Below are positions 6,364 to 14,136 of a stretch of DNA of 64,000 nt, piece after piece. Each line of letters opens with the position of its first letter. Positions within the stretch are counted from its first letter, which is position 1. Position numbers and translations under genes: made by a program. The notes under the pieces were generated by a model. That model saw only the letters and a program-made list of their open reading frames with translations, made no database searches and was not told the origin of the DNA. The DNA is from JBBCJT01 sp037190665 (GTDB lineage: Bacteria > Pseudomonadota > Alphaproteobacteria > Acetobacterales > Acetobacteraceae), in the NCBI GenBank assembly GCA_037190665.1, contig JBBCJT010000030.1, positions 7,481-71,480 on the forward strand, in the 5' to 3' direction.

Positions 6364-7986
6364 ATGGATCTCTCTTCCGCCGAGATAATCGCCCGCCACC
6401 AGCAGCACCGCGCCGCGCTCGAGGCACAGCCGCTGCCAGCCAGCCTCGGCGCCCTGCTCGACGCCGCAGCGGAGGATTCCCCCGACACGGTCTACTGGGC
6501 GCCCCTCGGCGGCGGCCCCTCCCTGACCTACCGCGACTTCCACCTCGCGACCTGCCGGTGCGCGGCCGCGCTGGCGGCCCTCGGCGTCCGGCCCGGCAGT
6601 CTGGTCGCCGTCATGCTGCCGAACATCCCCGAATACGCGATCACCTGGTTCGCGCTCGCGAAGCTGGGTGCGGCGATGGTCGCGATCAACACGCGGTACA
6701 CTGCGCCGGAGCTGACCTCGGCCCTCGATATCGCCCAGCCCGGCCACATCGTCATCGAGCAGGGCTTTCTGAGCGTCCTCGACGCAGTGCCCGCGGCTTC
6801 GAAGCCCGCGCGCGGTAACACGATCGTCTGCGGCGCGGATCGCCCACAAGGCATGCACGGCTGGAACGCGATCGTCGACGCCGCCGGCCCTGCCTTTCCC
6901 GCCCCCGAACGCATCGACCCGGACGCGCTGTTCTCGATCCAGTTCACCTCCGGCTCCACGGCCCGGCCCAAGGGCTGCATGCTGTCGCAACGCTACTGGC
7001 TGATCCTCGGTCTGGTGCGCTCGCAGCAGGGCCCGCCCGTCAGCCGCGTGCTGGTCGATGCGCCGCTTCACTACATGGGCGCGCAATGGCGCCTGCTGAT
7101 GACCATGTACCTGCGCGGCACCGCCTACGTCGCCGAACGGCGCAGCCTGACGCACTATGTCGATCAGCTCGCCGAGAACCGCATCGAGTTCGCCTCGGTC
7201 ACGGACGCGCAGGCGAAGCTCCCCGACGACCCGCGCCTCGGGCACCTCTCGCTGAAATGGATGTCATCGTCCGGGATGAGAGGGAGCATCCGCGCCGCCG
7301 CGCAGAAGCGCATGGGCGCGCCGATACGCGAACTCTACGGCTCCACCGAAGCCGGCTCGTGCCTCTATGTGCCCATCGATGCCGAGGCACTGGTAGGGAC
7401 CGAGTCCTGCGGACTGCCCGCGCCGTACCGCTCCTGCGCCATCGTTGATGCGACCGGCAAGCCGGTGGCCAGGGGCGAGCCGGGCGAACTGCTCGTCTCG
7501 GGCCCCGGCATCCTGCTGGGCTACTACCGGAACCCCGAGGCGACGGCGGCATCCTTTCAGGGGGAGTGGTTCCGCACCGGCGACCTGTTCCGGCAGGACG
7601 AGGACGGATTCTACTACATCCTCGGCCGCATCAAGGACATCGTCCGCCGCAGCGGCGAGAACATCTCGGCCCTCGAGGTCGAGGCCGTCGTCAGGAGCAT
7701 CCCCGGCATCGTCGATGCCGCGGTGATCCCGGTACCGGACGAACGCCACGGCGAGGAGGTCAAGGTCTTCCTCATGACGCCCGACGGCCGGGCCTCGCCG
7801 TCGCCGACCGAGATCGCGGCGCACTGCCAGGCCCATCTCGCCGCATTCAAGCGCCCCCGCTTCCTCGAATACCGCTCCGCCCTGCCGCTGACGTCTTCGG
7901 GGAAGGTCTCCAAGGGCGAGCTTCGCAACGCCGACCACGACCCGCGTTCCGGCTGCTTCGACCTTGTTGAGGACAAATGGACATGA
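6364..7986 (+). CDS. acyl-CoA synthetase (AMP-forming), carnitine/acid-CoA ligase-like
   Basis: The 540-residue enzyme has the complete adenylate-forming fold. The phosphate loop is FTSGSTARPKG (residues 194-204), the A5 motif is LYGSTEAG (about 323-330), the A7/A8 hinge is GEWFRTGD followed by GRIKDIVRRSGENISALEVE, and the A10 lysine is in LTSSGKVSKGEL near the end. It should activate a carboxylic acid as its CoA thioester. Best resemblance is to crotonobetaine/carnitine-CoA ligases, but the substrate cannot be deduced. ATG 6364 has an AGGG five bases upstream; GTG 6337 is an alternative. The stop overlaps the next gene. Confidence 0.88.
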   Translation: MDLSSAEIIARHQQHRAALEAQPLPASLGALLDAAAEDSPDTVYWAPLGGGPSLTYRDFHLATCRCAAALAALGVRPGSLVAVMLPNIPEYAITWFALAKLGAAMVAINTRYTAPELTSALDIAQPGHIVIEQGFLSVLDAVPAASKPARGNTIVCGADRPQGMHGWNAIVDAAGPAFPAPERIDPDALFSIQFTSGSTARPKGCMLSQRYWLILGLVRSQQGPPVSRVLVDAPLHYMGAQWRLLMTMYLRGTAYVAERRSLTHYVDQLAENRIEFASVTDAQAKLPDDPRLGHLSLKWMSSSGMRGSIRAAAQKRMGAPIRELYGSTEAGSCLYVPIDAEALVGTESCGLPAPYRSCAIVDATGKPVARGEPGELLVSGPGILLGYYRNPEATAASFQGEWFRTGDLFRQDEDGFYYILGRIKDIVRRSGENISALEVEAVVRSIPGIVDAAVIPVPDERHGEEVKVFLMTPDGRASPSPTEIAAHCQAHLAAFKRPRFLEYRSALPLTSSGKVSKGELRNADHDPRSGCFDLVEDKWT

Positions 7987-9605
7987 TGCCGTTGCACACC
8001 AGCCCGCTCGCACAGAAGCCAGTCGGGCGCCGCGCCGGCGCATATCTTGCCGCCGGTCTCGCGGTCTCCATCGCGGCCTCCGCCATCCCGGCACGCGCCC
8101 AGACGGCGCGCGACCTTCGGATGGGCGTGAGCACGCCGGTCTCCTCGCTCGATCCGCACTTCGCGAACAGCTCCGGCAACAAGGCCATCTGGTTCCACTT
8201 CTTCGACACGCTGCTGGGGCTGGATGACACCCTGTCCCCGGCGCCGCGCCTCGCCGAGGAGTGGCGGCTCGTCAACGATACGACGTGGGAGTTCAAGCTG
8301 CGGGACGGCGTGACGTTCTCGAACGGGCAGCCGCTGACCGCCGAGGATGTCGTGGCCTCGTTCGCCCGCGTGCCCAATGTCGTCGCCTCGCCCGCGACGA
8401 TGACGGTCTATACCCGCGGGATCAAATCCGTCAGCGCGATCGCGGGCAACAGGGTGCGCATCGAGACGGAGCAGCCGGATCCCGCGCTGCCGCGGAACCT
8501 CACCGAGATCGCGATCATCCCCGCCGCGTACAAGGAGGCGCCCACGGCCGCCTTCAACAGCGGCGAGGCCGTTGTCGGCACCGGGCCGTTCATCCTGACG
8601 CATTACAGCGCCGGCGAGACGGTGACGATGCGGGCGAACCCTGGACACTGGGGCGGGGCGCGGGCCTGGTCGAATGTCGAGATCCGCATCATCGCCAACG
8701 ACGCCGCGCGGGTGGCCGCCCTGCTGTCGGGAAGCCTCCATCTGGCCGACAGCGTTCCTCCCGAACTCGTCGAGCGGATCGAGGCGCAGAGGGGCTTCCG
8801 CCTCGTCAGCGGGCAGCGTGTGCGGCCCGTCTATCTCGGCCTCGATGTCGGCCGCGAGGACAGCCCGTTCGTCAGCGCGGTGAATGCCGCCGGCAAGCGG
8901 ACGAACCCGCTGCTGGACCGGAACGTCAGGCAGGCGCTGTCGATCGCGATCAACCGGCAGGCGATCTCCGACCGGATCATGCAGGGTTCCGCCGAACCGG
9001 CCGGGCAGATCCTCGCGCCGGGCCAGTTCGGCGCGTCGCCGAACGTCGCACCGCCGCCTTACGACCCGGCGCAGGCGAAGACGCTGCTTGCCGAGGCCGG
9101 CTATCCGAGGGGCTTCTCCATCACCCTGCACAGCTCCAACAACCGCCTTCCCAACGACACCAAGGTCGCGCAGGCGATCGGCCAGATGTGGACCCAGATC
9201 GGGCTGGACGTGAAGGTAGAGGTGCTGCCCTTCGCGGCCTACCTGCCGCGGGCCACGCGGCGCGAGTTCAGCGTATGGCTGCTGAACTCCGCCGCGACCA
9301 CCGGGGAGATGGGCAGGGCACTGAACTCCCTTATCCTGACCTACGATCCGAAGATCGGGCAAGGCGGCATCAATCGCGGCCGATACTCCAACCCGGAGGT
9401 GGACCGGCTCGCGCTCGAGGGCATGCGCACGATGGACGAGGAACGCCGCCGGCGGCTTCTCGAACGGGCCAGCGAGGTCGCCATGCACGACGTGGCGGTG
9501 ATCCCGCTCTACCATGACTCCGTGACCGTCGCGGTGGTGGACACTGTCGACTACGCGCCGCGGCCGGACCAGTTCACGCTCGCGATCAGCGCCCGGCCAC
9601 GATGA
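7983..9605 (+). CDS. ABC transporter solute-binding protein, family 5 (peptide/nickel type)
   Basis: The 540-residue exported protein has a Tat-like or Sec signal (about 1-41, cleavage near ARAQ) and the SBP family 5 body: SLDPHFANS near the start, the LAEEWRLVNDTTWEFKLRDGVTF block, the V-G-T-G-P-F motif and RNVRQALSIAIN. Such proteins bind peptides, opines, glutathione or other small polar compounds. ATG 7983 overlaps the ligase stop (ATGA); 7977 is also possible. No permease or ATPase gene is linked, so it is an orphan binding protein, or it uses the Opp system at 57-61 kb. Its coupling to a CoA ligase and dehydratases suggests it captures the cluster's substrate. Confidence 0.88.
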   Translation: MMPLHTSPLAQKPVGRRAGAYLAAGLAVSIAASAIPARAQTARDLRMGVSTPVSSLDPHFANSSGNKAIWFHFFDTLLGLDDTLSPAPRLAEEWRLVNDTTWEFKLRDGVTFSNGQPLTAEDVVASFARVPNVVASPATMTVYTRGIKSVSAIAGNRVRIETEQPDPALPRNLTEIAIIPAAYKEAPTAAFNSGEAVVGTGPFILTHYSAGETVTMRANPGHWGGARAWSNVEIRIIANDAARVAALLSGSLHLADSVPPELVERIEAQRGFRLVSGQRVRPVYLGLDVGREDSPFVSAVNAAGKRTNPLLDRNVRQALSIAINRQAISDRIMQGSAEPAGQILAPGQFGASPNVAPPPYDPAQAKTLLAEAGYPRGFSITLHSSNNRLPNDTKVAQAIGQMWTQIGLDVKVEVLPFAAYLPRATRREFSVWLLNSAATTGEMGRALNSLILTYDPKIGQGGINRGRYSNPEVDRLALEGMRTMDEERRRRLLERASEVAMHDVAVIPLYHDSVTVAVVDTVDYAPRPDQFTLAISARPR

Positions 9606-10081
9606 GCACGGATCGCCCCGACAACCCGTCAACGATGACAGGCCTGCGCATGCTCGCGGATAATTGGAATGAAGTGGCTGTCGGCACGCTCAGCGGCAGC
9701 TTCGACGGGATCATCACCGACGAAATGGTCGACAACTACCTTCTGGCCATGGGCAACGGCCTGCCCATCTACCGGCGGCAGCCGGACGGCACGCGCCTCG
9801 TTCCGCCCGATCTCGTCCCGCGCCTCGCGATGCGGCCGCTGTTCTCGCACTTCGTGCGGAGGACATTCGGGCGATCCATCCGCGCCAAGCACGAGATCCG
9901 CTACTTCCGCCCGTACCATGTCGGCATGCGCATCCGTGCGGACGGGCACCTTGTCGAGAAGTACGAGAAACGAGGCAACCGCTTCCTGATCTTCGAGGCG
10001 GCGTTCAGGAGCGATGGCGACGAGCCCATGCTGCACGACCGGCGCACGGTCATGATCTTCGAAGACCAGAAGCTGAAGTGA
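9602..10081 (+). CDS. FAS1-like/MaoC N-terminal hotdog dehydratase subunit (pair 1, N-type)
   Basis: This 159-residue protein has the N-terminal MaoC-like dehydratase (FAS1-like) pattern: V-G-T-L-S-G-S-F-D-x-I-T-D-E-M-V-D-N-Y followed by P-P-D-L-V-P-R and the long KHEIRYFRPYHVGMRIRADG strand block. N-type hotdog subunits usually lack the catalytic D/H and form heteromers with a MaoC partner. That partner is most likely the next gene, seven bases downstream. The start overlaps the binding-protein stop (ATGA). The complex would hydrate an enoyl-CoA or dehydrate a 3-hydroxyacyl-CoA. Confidence 0.8.
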   Translation: MSTDRPDNPSTMTGLRMLADNWNEVAVGTLSGSFDGIITDEMVDNYLLAMGNGLPIYRRQPDGTRLVPPDLVPRLAMRPLFSHFVRRTFGRSIRAKHEIRYFRPYHVGMRIRADGHLVEKYEKRGNRFLIFEAAFRSDGDEPMLHDRRTVMIFEDQKLK

Positions 10082-10088
10082 TCGCACG

Positions 10089-10469
10089 ATGAAACTCGCA
10101 TCCGTCGTCAGGCGCATCGAACTCGAGGACATGGCCCTCTACGCGGGGGGCGACAATCTTCACGGCAATGCCGAGGCCGCGCGCGCCGCCGGCCTGAGCG
10201 CGCCGATCGTGCAGGGCGGCCAGCTCGGCGGCTATCTGCACGAGATGCTTGTCGCCACCTTCGGCATGCCGTTCTTCAGCACGGGGGAGGTCTCGCTCAC
10301 CTTCCTGAAGACGGTCAAACCGGGCGATACGCTGACATCCGGGGGCACGCTCACAAAGGAAGTTCCGACGGATGACGGCGCCGTCGTGGACCTCGATATC
10401 TGGCTGACCAATCAGAATGGCGAGAAGGTGGTCGTCGGCCGCGCGCGTGCGCAGCGGAAGGGGCCATGA
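10089..10469 (+). CDS. MaoC-type hotdog dehydratase subunit (pair 1, C-type)
   Basis: This is a 126-residue single hotdog domain. The hydratase-2 region reads YAGGDNLHGNAEAARAAG, so D22 and H25 are only three residues apart, whereas the canonical motif places them five apart (D-x4-H). The following A-P-I-V-Q-G-G-Q is the usual substrate-tunnel segment. It ends with F-L-K-T-V-K-P-G-D-T-L, another MaoC hallmark. It is likely the catalytic partner of the preceding N-type subunit. The unusual D/H spacing means hydratase activity needs testing. The stop overlaps the next start by four bases. Confidence 0.8.
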   Translation: MKLASVVRRIELEDMALYAGGDNLHGNAEAARAAGLSAPIVQGGQLGGYLHEMLVATFGMPFFSTGEVSLTFLKTVKPGDTLTSGGTLTKEVPTDDGAVVDLDIWLTNQNGEKVVVGRARAQRKGP

Positions 10470-10978
10470 CGACAACGGACGACGGTGAGCTACTGGATTA
10501 CCTGCAACGCATGATCGGCGTGCGGACGCCGAGGATGACCGCGCTGCACCCTGTGGAGAGCAGCGAGGTGCGCCGGTTCCGGCAGGCGACGCTGTTCGAG
10601 ATGCTCGATCCGGAGTCCGAGCCGGATCCCGTGGTCGTGCCGCTGGCCTTTCCCGTTCACATGTTCCGCCGCCCGCTGAACGCGCCTGATCCCCTTGCCC
10701 TCATGACCGATCCGGACTGCGACGGGATGGACCGCGACTTCAACGGCCTGCCGGCCCTGAAGGTGCCGATGAAGCGCCTGTTGAACGGGGGCTATCGGTA
10801 CCGTTTCTCGAAGCGAGCCCGCATCGGCGACACCGTCTCCCGCGAGGCGCGATACGTGGACATCCGCCTGAAGCAGGGGCGGTCCGGCCCGATGGTGTTT
10901 GTCGAGTACGAGGGCGTCTACTTCAACGGCGAGGGAGAGACGCTGCTTTCGTCCACGAACACGATGATCCTGCGCTGA
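10466..10978 (+). CDS. FAS1-like/MaoC N-terminal hotdog dehydratase subunit (pair 2, N-type)
   Basis: The 170-residue protein is a second N-type hotdog subunit, recognised by V-V-P-L-A-F-P-V-H-M-F, D-R-D-F-N-G-L-P-A-L-K-V-P-M-K-R-L-L-N and the Y-R-F-S-K-R-A-R-I-G-D-T-V block, which match FAS1-like dehydratase proteins. It overlaps the preceding MaoC gene (ATGA), showing that the four hotdog genes are one translationally coupled block. Its expected partner is the next gene. It differs clearly from the first N-type subunit, so this is not a recent duplication. Confidence 0.75.
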   Translation: MTTTDDGELLDYLQRMIGVRTPRMTALHPVESSEVRRFRQATLFEMLDPESEPDPVVVPLAFPVHMFRRPLNAPDPLALMTDPDCDGMDRDFNGLPALKVPMKRLLNGGYRYRFSKRARIGDTVSREARYVDIRLKQGRSGPMVFVEYEGVYFNGEGETLLSSTNTMILR

Positions 10979-10982
10979 AGCG

Positions 10983-11408
10983 ATGGCGGTTCTCGATCTG
11001 AACGACCTGAGCGTTGGCCGGGCGCTGCCCGACTTTGCGATCGGCCGCATATCGACGTCCCATATCATGCGCTGGTCGGCGGCCAGCGAGAACTGGCACC
11101 GCATCCACTACGACCAGCGCTTCGCGACGGAGCATGATGGCCTGCCAGATGTCGTCATCAACGGGTCCTTCAAGCAGCATCTGCTGATCAACATGCTGGA
11201 TGTCTGGTTCGGGGATGGCGCGCTCGTCGATCTGTCGGTGGAGTTCCGGGACGTCGATGTCGCTGGCGACGAGCTGACCGCCTTCGCCACGGTCTCCGGT
11301 GTGGAGAGTGGACCCCACGGCCGGCGGATCACGCTGGATATCGGGATCCGGAACGCCCGGGGCAAAGCGGGCACAAGAGGCTCTGCCACGATCCTGCTGT
11401 CGGACTGA
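10983..11408 (+). CDS. MaoC-type hotdog dehydratase subunit (pair 2, C-type)
   Basis: This 141-residue MaoC-like protein has a motif of SAASENWHRIHYD. The histidine H42 and the trailing Y-D are conserved, but the position of the catalytic aspartate (five before the histidine) is N37, with E36 beside it. V-I-N-G-S-F-K-Q-H-L follows, as in heteromeric MaoC subunits. It should pair with the preceding N-type protein. The D-to-N change, or use of E36 instead, suggests either a shifted active site or a different chemistry. It is the last gene of the operon and convergent with lysR. Confidence 0.75.
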   Translation: MAVLDLNDLSVGRALPDFAIGRISTSHIMRWSAASENWHRIHYDQRFATEHDGLPDVVINGSFKQHLLINMLDVWFGDGALVDLSVEFRDVDVAGDELTAFATVSGVESGPHGRRITLDIGIRNARGKAGTRGSATILLSD

Positions 11409-11438
11409 ACCGAAAGCCGCGTGGCGGCGCAGGCTCCC

Positions 11439-12383
11439 TCAGGACTCCGCCTCGCCGTCCACTGCGTCAGTATCCGGCGGCGAGGCCAGCGATATGATCG
11501 AGTTGAAGGCGTCGATGATCAGCGCCTCGAACTTCAGTGTCAGCAGGGATTTCGGCTTGTGGCCGGGCGTGACGAGCGATGCATCGAGTGTCAGCGTGGG
11601 CACGAACGGTCGCCAAACGACATTCGCCTTGTTCGCGTACAGACCCGTGAACGGATCGACGACGGCCGCGCCAACGCCCTCGTCGATCATGATCATGGCG
11701 GTGGCGGCAAGCGACGTCTCCAGCAGGTGCCTGGGCCGGACGTTGCGGTTGGCGAGAAGCCCGTCGATCTTCAGCCGGGTCGAGGTGTTGCGGCCGATGG
11801 AGATGAACGGCACTTCGCGGAGGTCTTCGGGCCCCACGACCTCCTTGCGCGCCAGTGGCGAGCTCCTGTGCGCCGCGCACACGGCCGGCACCTGCGGCAG
11901 CGGGCTGAAGTTCAGGCCCGGATACGATGACACATACGGCACGAGGCCGATGTCGTAGTGACCGATGGCCGTGAGATTCAGGATGTCCTTCGAATCCAGC
12001 CCGTCCATCGAAAGATCGAGGCCCTCCGCCTCCGTCATCATCTGCATGACGGCCCGGATGACGCAGGTATTGGCGAGCGCATAGGATGACGCGACCCGCA
12101 GCGACCCGCTTTCGGACCTGCTGAGCCGTTCGGCCACGCCGCCGAGATACTCCAGGCCGAGATAGAAGCGGTCGACTTCCTGAAAGAACAGCGCCGCCTC
12201 GGTGGTCGGGACGATCCGGTTTCCCGAGCGCGTGAAGAGGGTGAGCCGGGTCTCCGCCTCGAGGTCCCTGATCAGCCGGCTGACGGCGGGCTGCGTGATC
12301 CCGATCAGGTTCGCCGCGGCCGTGACGCTCCCTGTGATGATCGCGGCCCGGAACGCTTCGATCTGCCGAGGGTGGATCCGCAC
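11439..12383 (-). CDS. LysR family transcriptional regulator
   Basis: The 314-residue protein has a standard LysR N-terminal winged helix (residues 4-62, with GSVTAAANLIGITQPAVSRL as the helix-turn-helix) and a periplasmic-binding-like effector domain (about 93-295). It ends in a short acidic tail. It is convergent with the hotdog operon and divides it from the two MFS genes. It probably senses the pathway substrate or a CoA intermediate and controls the flanking genes. A TATGAT -10-like element lies about 40 bases upstream on its strand. The target promoter is not identified. Confidence 0.9.
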   Translation of the reverse strand: MRIHPRQIEAFRAAIITGSVTAAANLIGITQPAVSRLIRDLEAETRLTLFTRSGNRIVPTTEAALFFQEVDRFYLGLEYLGGVAERLSRSESGSLRVASSYALANTCVIRAVMQMMTEAEGLDLSMDGLDSKDILNLTAIGHYDIGLVPYVSSYPGLNFSPLPQVPAVCAAHRSSPLARKEVVGPEDLREVPFISIGRNTSTRLKIDGLLANRNVRPRHLLETSLAATAMIMIDEGVGAAVVDPFTGLYANKANVVWRPFVPTLTLDASLVTPGHKPKSLLTLKFEALIIDAFNSIISLASPPDTDAVDGEAES

Positions 12384-12875
12384 CGTATGGCCCCGCCGAA
12401 AGTCTTCAACAACCGGCTATCATAACATCTCACCGCGCACCGGCCCATGAGATGCCGCGCGCAGCGCGAGGAGCTGCAGGTTGCACGCACACCTTCGGAC
12501 CCATTGTGCGCGGAATGGCGGCGAGCCTCGCTCGACCAAGTGCATTGGATGGGCGGCCGGGTCGGGAGAATGAGTCGCACCACTCAGAAAACCCCCGTAT
12601 CGGGCGGCGTACTCACCCTTCACCTGCCGGACGCGATGCGCGCACGTCGCGTGCGCCACCGGCCGGCTCCTCACGCCCACCCATGCCGAGCCAACAGCGG
12701 CCCGCATGCCCGACGCGCGGACCGCTCCATTGGCGAACCGAACACCCCGCGGTAGCGATGCCGTCGCGGGCAGGGCGACGCCGGATGCTATCCGCGCTAC
12801 CCCTGCGATGCAGGGGAAGACCGATGCCCCCGGATCCAGCCGCATCGGGCAGAAAGGGCGGAAACAATCCTGAAA
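12384..12875. other. 492-bp intergenic region between lysR and the first MFS gene
   Basis: I see no supported gene. Two compact inverted repeats stand out: GCGCACG-TCG-CGTGCGC at 12640-12656 and CCCCTGC-GAT-GCAGGGG at 12800-12816, the second 60 bases before the MFS start. Either could be an operator or leader hairpin. The AT-richer patch at 12410-12430 is a plausible lysR promoter. Divergent lysR and MFS transcription would both start here. Confidence 0.5.
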
Positions 12876-14081
12876 GTGCCACTCTGGGCCAGCGCCCTCG
12901 CTGGAACGCTGCTCGTCCAGACTGTCTGCTCCTTCGCCAGCATCTCCGTTCCGATCCTGGGCCCGCCGCTGATGGCGCGCGCCGGCCTGTCGCCGGAGAG
13001 CATCGGCCTCGTCTCCGCCACCTCGTCGGTCGGCATCTGCTGGTTCCTGGCCTGCGGCGAGCCGATGCTCAGCCATCACGGCCCGATCCGCACCCTGCAG
13101 ATCGGGATGGTGTGCATGGCCCTGGGGCTGGTCGTGCTGTCGCAGCCGATCGGCGTGCTCGGGATCCTGGGCGCGCTCGCGATCGGCTTCGGGAACGGCC
13201 CCAACACTCCGGCCGGGAGCTGGATCCTCATCCGCTCCGCGCCGCCCGCGCACCGGACGCTGATCTTCTCCATCAAGCAGGCCGGCGTTCCGCTGGGTGG
13301 TGCGGTGGCGGGGCTGGTGGTGGCGCCGCTGGCCATCACCTACGGCCTGTCCGTCACGGTGGGCATCATCGTCCTGCTGATCCTGGCGTGCTGCCTCGCC
13401 GTGCAGCCCTTCCGCCGCACGCTGGACGGCGAGAGGGAGCCGAGCCAGCCGCGATGGGCGCGCGCCCTGTTCCAGCCCGCCGCCATGATGCACTGCGTCA
13501 GCTCGCTGCGGGCGCATCCCTCGCTGCCGATGCTGACCGGCGTCGGCGTTTCCTTCTCGCTGACGCAGGCGTGCCTGACGGCGTTCACGGCGACTTTCGC
13601 CTATACGCGCCACGGCTTCTCCCTGGCGGAGGCGGGGCAGGTGGTCGCCGTGATGCAGGGCGCAAGCATGTTCGGCCGGGTCGTGCTCGGCTGGCTGGCG
13701 GACCGCATGGGGGATGCGCTGCGCCATCTGGGCGTGCAGGCGATCGCCTCGGCGGTCGCCGTGCTCCTGCTGGTGACGGCGGGAAGCCAGGGGCGATGGT
13801 CGCTGTACGCCTGCGCGGCGCTGGCCGGGTTCACGGCCATAGGATGGAACGGCGTGCACATCGCGGAACTGGCGCGCGTCGCGCCGCTTCATCTCGTCAG
13901 CAGCGTGACCTCGGCCTCGAGCCTCTTCGGGTTCGTGGGATCGGTCTGCGGGCCTCTGCTCTTCACCGCGCTGGTGAGTTGGGGCGGGGGCTACGACGTG
14001 GCGTTTCAGGTCATGGCGGCGCAGTTGGCTCTCTGCGGCGTGATCTGCCTTGTGGTGAAGCGCCGCCCGGCTCCGGGCTGA
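12876..14081 (+). CDS. MFS transporter (first of a related pair)
   Basis: The 401-residue protein has about 12 transmembrane helices and the MFS fold. It is closely related to the minus-strand permease at 14137-15339. Shared blocks include G-L-S-P-[EQ]-S-I-G, [NS]-P-A-G-S-[RW]-I-L and the strongly conserved R-T-L-I-F-S-I-K-Q-A-G-[AV]-P-L-G-G-A. Motif A is seen as G-W-L-A-D-R-M-G-D. It starts at GTG 12876; an AGGGCGG lies too far upstream to be ideal, so an ATC or CTG start a few codons earlier cannot be excluded. Substrate unknown, probably an organic acid. Confidence 0.82.
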   Translation: MPLWASALAGTLLVQTVCSFASISVPILGPPLMARAGLSPESIGLVSATSSVGICWFLACGEPMLSHHGPIRTLQIGMVCMALGLVVLSQPIGVLGILGALAIGFGNGPNTPAGSWILIRSAPPAHRTLIFSIKQAGVPLGGAVAGLVVAPLAITYGLSVTVGIIVLLILACCLAVQPFRRTLDGEREPSQPRWARALFQPAAMMHCVSSLRAHPSLPMLTGVGVSFSLTQACLTAFTATFAYTRHGFSLAEAGQVVAVMQGASMFGRVVLGWLADRMGDALRHLGVQAIASAVAVLLLVTAGSQGRWSLYACAALAGFTAIGWNGVHIAELARVAPLHLVSSVTSASSLFGFVGSVCGPLLFTALVSWGGGYDVAFQVMAAQLALCGVICLVVKRRPAPG

Positions 14082-14136
14082 GAGCGGCGATCGCACCGCA
14101 GATGGCTGCGATAGGTCGGCGCCCAGCGCGCGCCGG

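Noticed and set aside
9602..11408. The four hotdog genes as a polyketide or fatty acid synthase remnant
   Set aside because: No ketosynthase, acyl carrier or ketoreductase domains are present; the genes are intact single domains in coupled pairs.
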